Of a DNA stretch of 64,000 nt, positions 62,481 to 64,000 are shown piece after piece. The DNA comes from Rhyacichthys aspro (Eukaryota; Chordata; Actinopteri; Gobiiformes; Rhyacichthyidae). The stretch's first letter is position 1. Each line of letters opens with the position of its first letter. Under the pieces are notes generated by a model, which was not told the DNA's origin, did no database searches, and saw nothing but the letters and a program-made list of their open reading frames with translations. The stretch is from NCBI GenBank assembly GCA_036850595.1, contig CM072163.1:14160639-14224638 (forward strand). The letters run 5' to 3'. The position numbers and the translations under genes were made by a program.

Positions 62481-62719
62481 GTGGAGCAAGACGCACGGAG
62501 TTTAACGCGAGGCGGAAAATCACGCACAAGAGCCGCGGTCTGCTTCATGTAGATAAGCCGCAGGATAGAGGTGTCATGACGCAGCTCATCTGGCTTTAGG
62601 ACCAGCTCATTGCGGATTACCAGATCGATCATATTCCACTCAACACGCCGCGTTAAAGCCAGATAAATTAGAGCAGATGTATTCAAATAACAGTCTACTG
62701 TATATGTCATTGTATGCAC

Positions 62720-63604
62720 AAGTCACCAGAGCTTCTCACTGCCCTCGGACACAGGGCGAGAGACTAAATGACACTAAAACTGAAAAGTGAGGTGGACTTT
62801 TCTGAGATGTTTATTTTGAATCAGTTAAAGTGGAGCCATTAGTGGATAATAGGGTCATTAAAGCATGTTTCCTTTGATGCAGAGTAGCTTTACCGTTTTG
62901 AAAATCATCATCATCATCATATCATAGCTTATTCATATTTATTTCTGACAATTTGGGTGATTCCTTATGTTGGCAAGTTTATCTTATGTTTTTTTACGCA
63001 CGCAAAATGGTGGAGAACCCTTCGGAATGATGTTGTAAAATGAGTTTCAAGGAAGAGTGGCGCTCTAAATATTTAGTCTATGGGCCTGTACGCGCCAAAG
63101 ACCTGATAAAGTTTGAATGGCAACTGCAGGTCCACGTCTGAGAGAGTACTATTGTAACAGATGCATAAATATAAATTAGAACACTAATAATAATTATAAT
63201 ACTAAACAAAGCTAAAATGCAATAATTCAATCTGCAATTCAAATTCGAATAGGCCTAATTGGTAAATCAAAATGACGATGAAATATAAATATCAAAGTTT
63301 TGGTATAAACATGGATATGCTAAATATTTAAATGTTTAGATATAAAATTAAATCGGAATAAAATATGAATGCTGACAGATTAAAAGGGAAAACTAAATTT
63401 AGAAGTTCACAGTGGCCTGTCAATGTGGCTCTGAATATTCAGAGTAAATGAACAGAGCTGACTCAACACACATTCATCTTCAGCTCGAGACAAATGACTC
63501 ATTCGTTCTGACAAAACATTTACGAATAAAAAAGGGAATCTGAATCAGATTGTGTTTTGTTAATTGACAAGACGAAAGCACCACATCACACACACAACAC
63601 ACGC

Positions 63605-63645
<41 letters not shown>

Positions 63646-64000
63646 CACACACACACTGAAGCATGGGAGTTAATGAAGGCCCATCAGTCGTGAAAGTTAC
63701 AGTAAAGAAACCCAGTGGACACATATTTCTGAAGATGATGATGTGTGTCATTACAACACACTGCCCTAGAAAAACCTGATCACCACTTTTCATTGAAATT
63801 ATATTAAAGCATATCACATAACATTTAAAAACATGGAGCAGACCAAATGAGGATTTAGGCCACTTAAGGGATGTATTTAAAAACAGTTCATTCAATCATT
63901 TAAAGGATGCGCATAAATATGAACAAAAGTCCAAGACAAGTAAAAAGTGTGGATTATTTGTCTTTGGTAGAATAAGTTTGAGAGAAAAAAAAACTGCTCT
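62720..64000. other. intergenic, no gene seen
   Basis: AT-rich DNA. (ATC)n lies at about 62906-62921 and a long (CA)n microsatellite at about 63584-63657. No exon is seen. Confidence 0.6.
63584..63657. repeat. interrupted (CA)n microsatellite
   Basis: About 70 nt of CA repeats with ACAACAC interruptions. It gives a cysteine/valine-rich spurious frame on the minus strand. Confidence 0.9.

Noticed and set aside
63560..63895. 111-codon minus frame with a Cys/Val run
   Set aside because: It is driven by the (CA)n microsatellite at 63584-63657.

Overview
This window is vertebrate nuclear DNA, most likely from a ray-finned (teleost) fish. The signs are intron-split genes with GT/AG junctions, dense (CA)n/(GT)n microsatellites, fish-style non-autonomous hAT elements, a tRNA-derived SINE tail and a LINE tail ending in (GACT)n. 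There are no bacterial-style operons. The species cannot be named from the sequence.

The one securely identified gene is pou2f2 (Oct-2), on the minus strand from about 15.9 kb down to its stop codon at 5426-5428. I reconstructed 15 coding exons. Each has consensus splice sites, intron phases match at every junction, and the total (2079 nt) closes in frame as a 692-residue protein. It has a glutamine/alanine-rich activation region, a POU-specific domain (about residues 303-377), a linker, a POU homeodomain (about 405-464) and a C-terminus typical of Oct-2 rather than Oct-1. The exact 5' end is open: the first coding exon may itself be preceded by a non-coding or alternative exon.

Below the stop (0-5.4 kb) lies T-rich + strand sequence, probably the long 3' UTR of pou2f2 and its flank. 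It is marked by repeated TTTGGTTT (AAACCAAA in the mRNA sense).

From 16 to 64 kb I see no other gene I can name. The weaker candidates are: a four-exon spliced reading frame of 144 codons on the + strand at 17.3-19.4 kb, followed by AATAAA; a CpG-rich promoter-like region at 39.4-42 kb with an ATG and signal-peptide-like first exon at 40239; a CCAAT-box promoter with a short first-exon-like ORF at 57.1 kb; and a TATA/nuclear-receptor-site promoter-like block at 62.2-62.5 kb.

Between these lies a gene-poor interval with several blocks rich in homeodomain-type AT cores. They look like conserved non-coding regulatory elements, but this cannot be proven without alignment. It also holds three hAT-like elements whose ends and 8-bp target duplications can be read directly (25.4, 32.0 and 51.3 kb), a SINE at 24.0 kb, a MITE-like repeat at 14.7 kb and many microsatellites.
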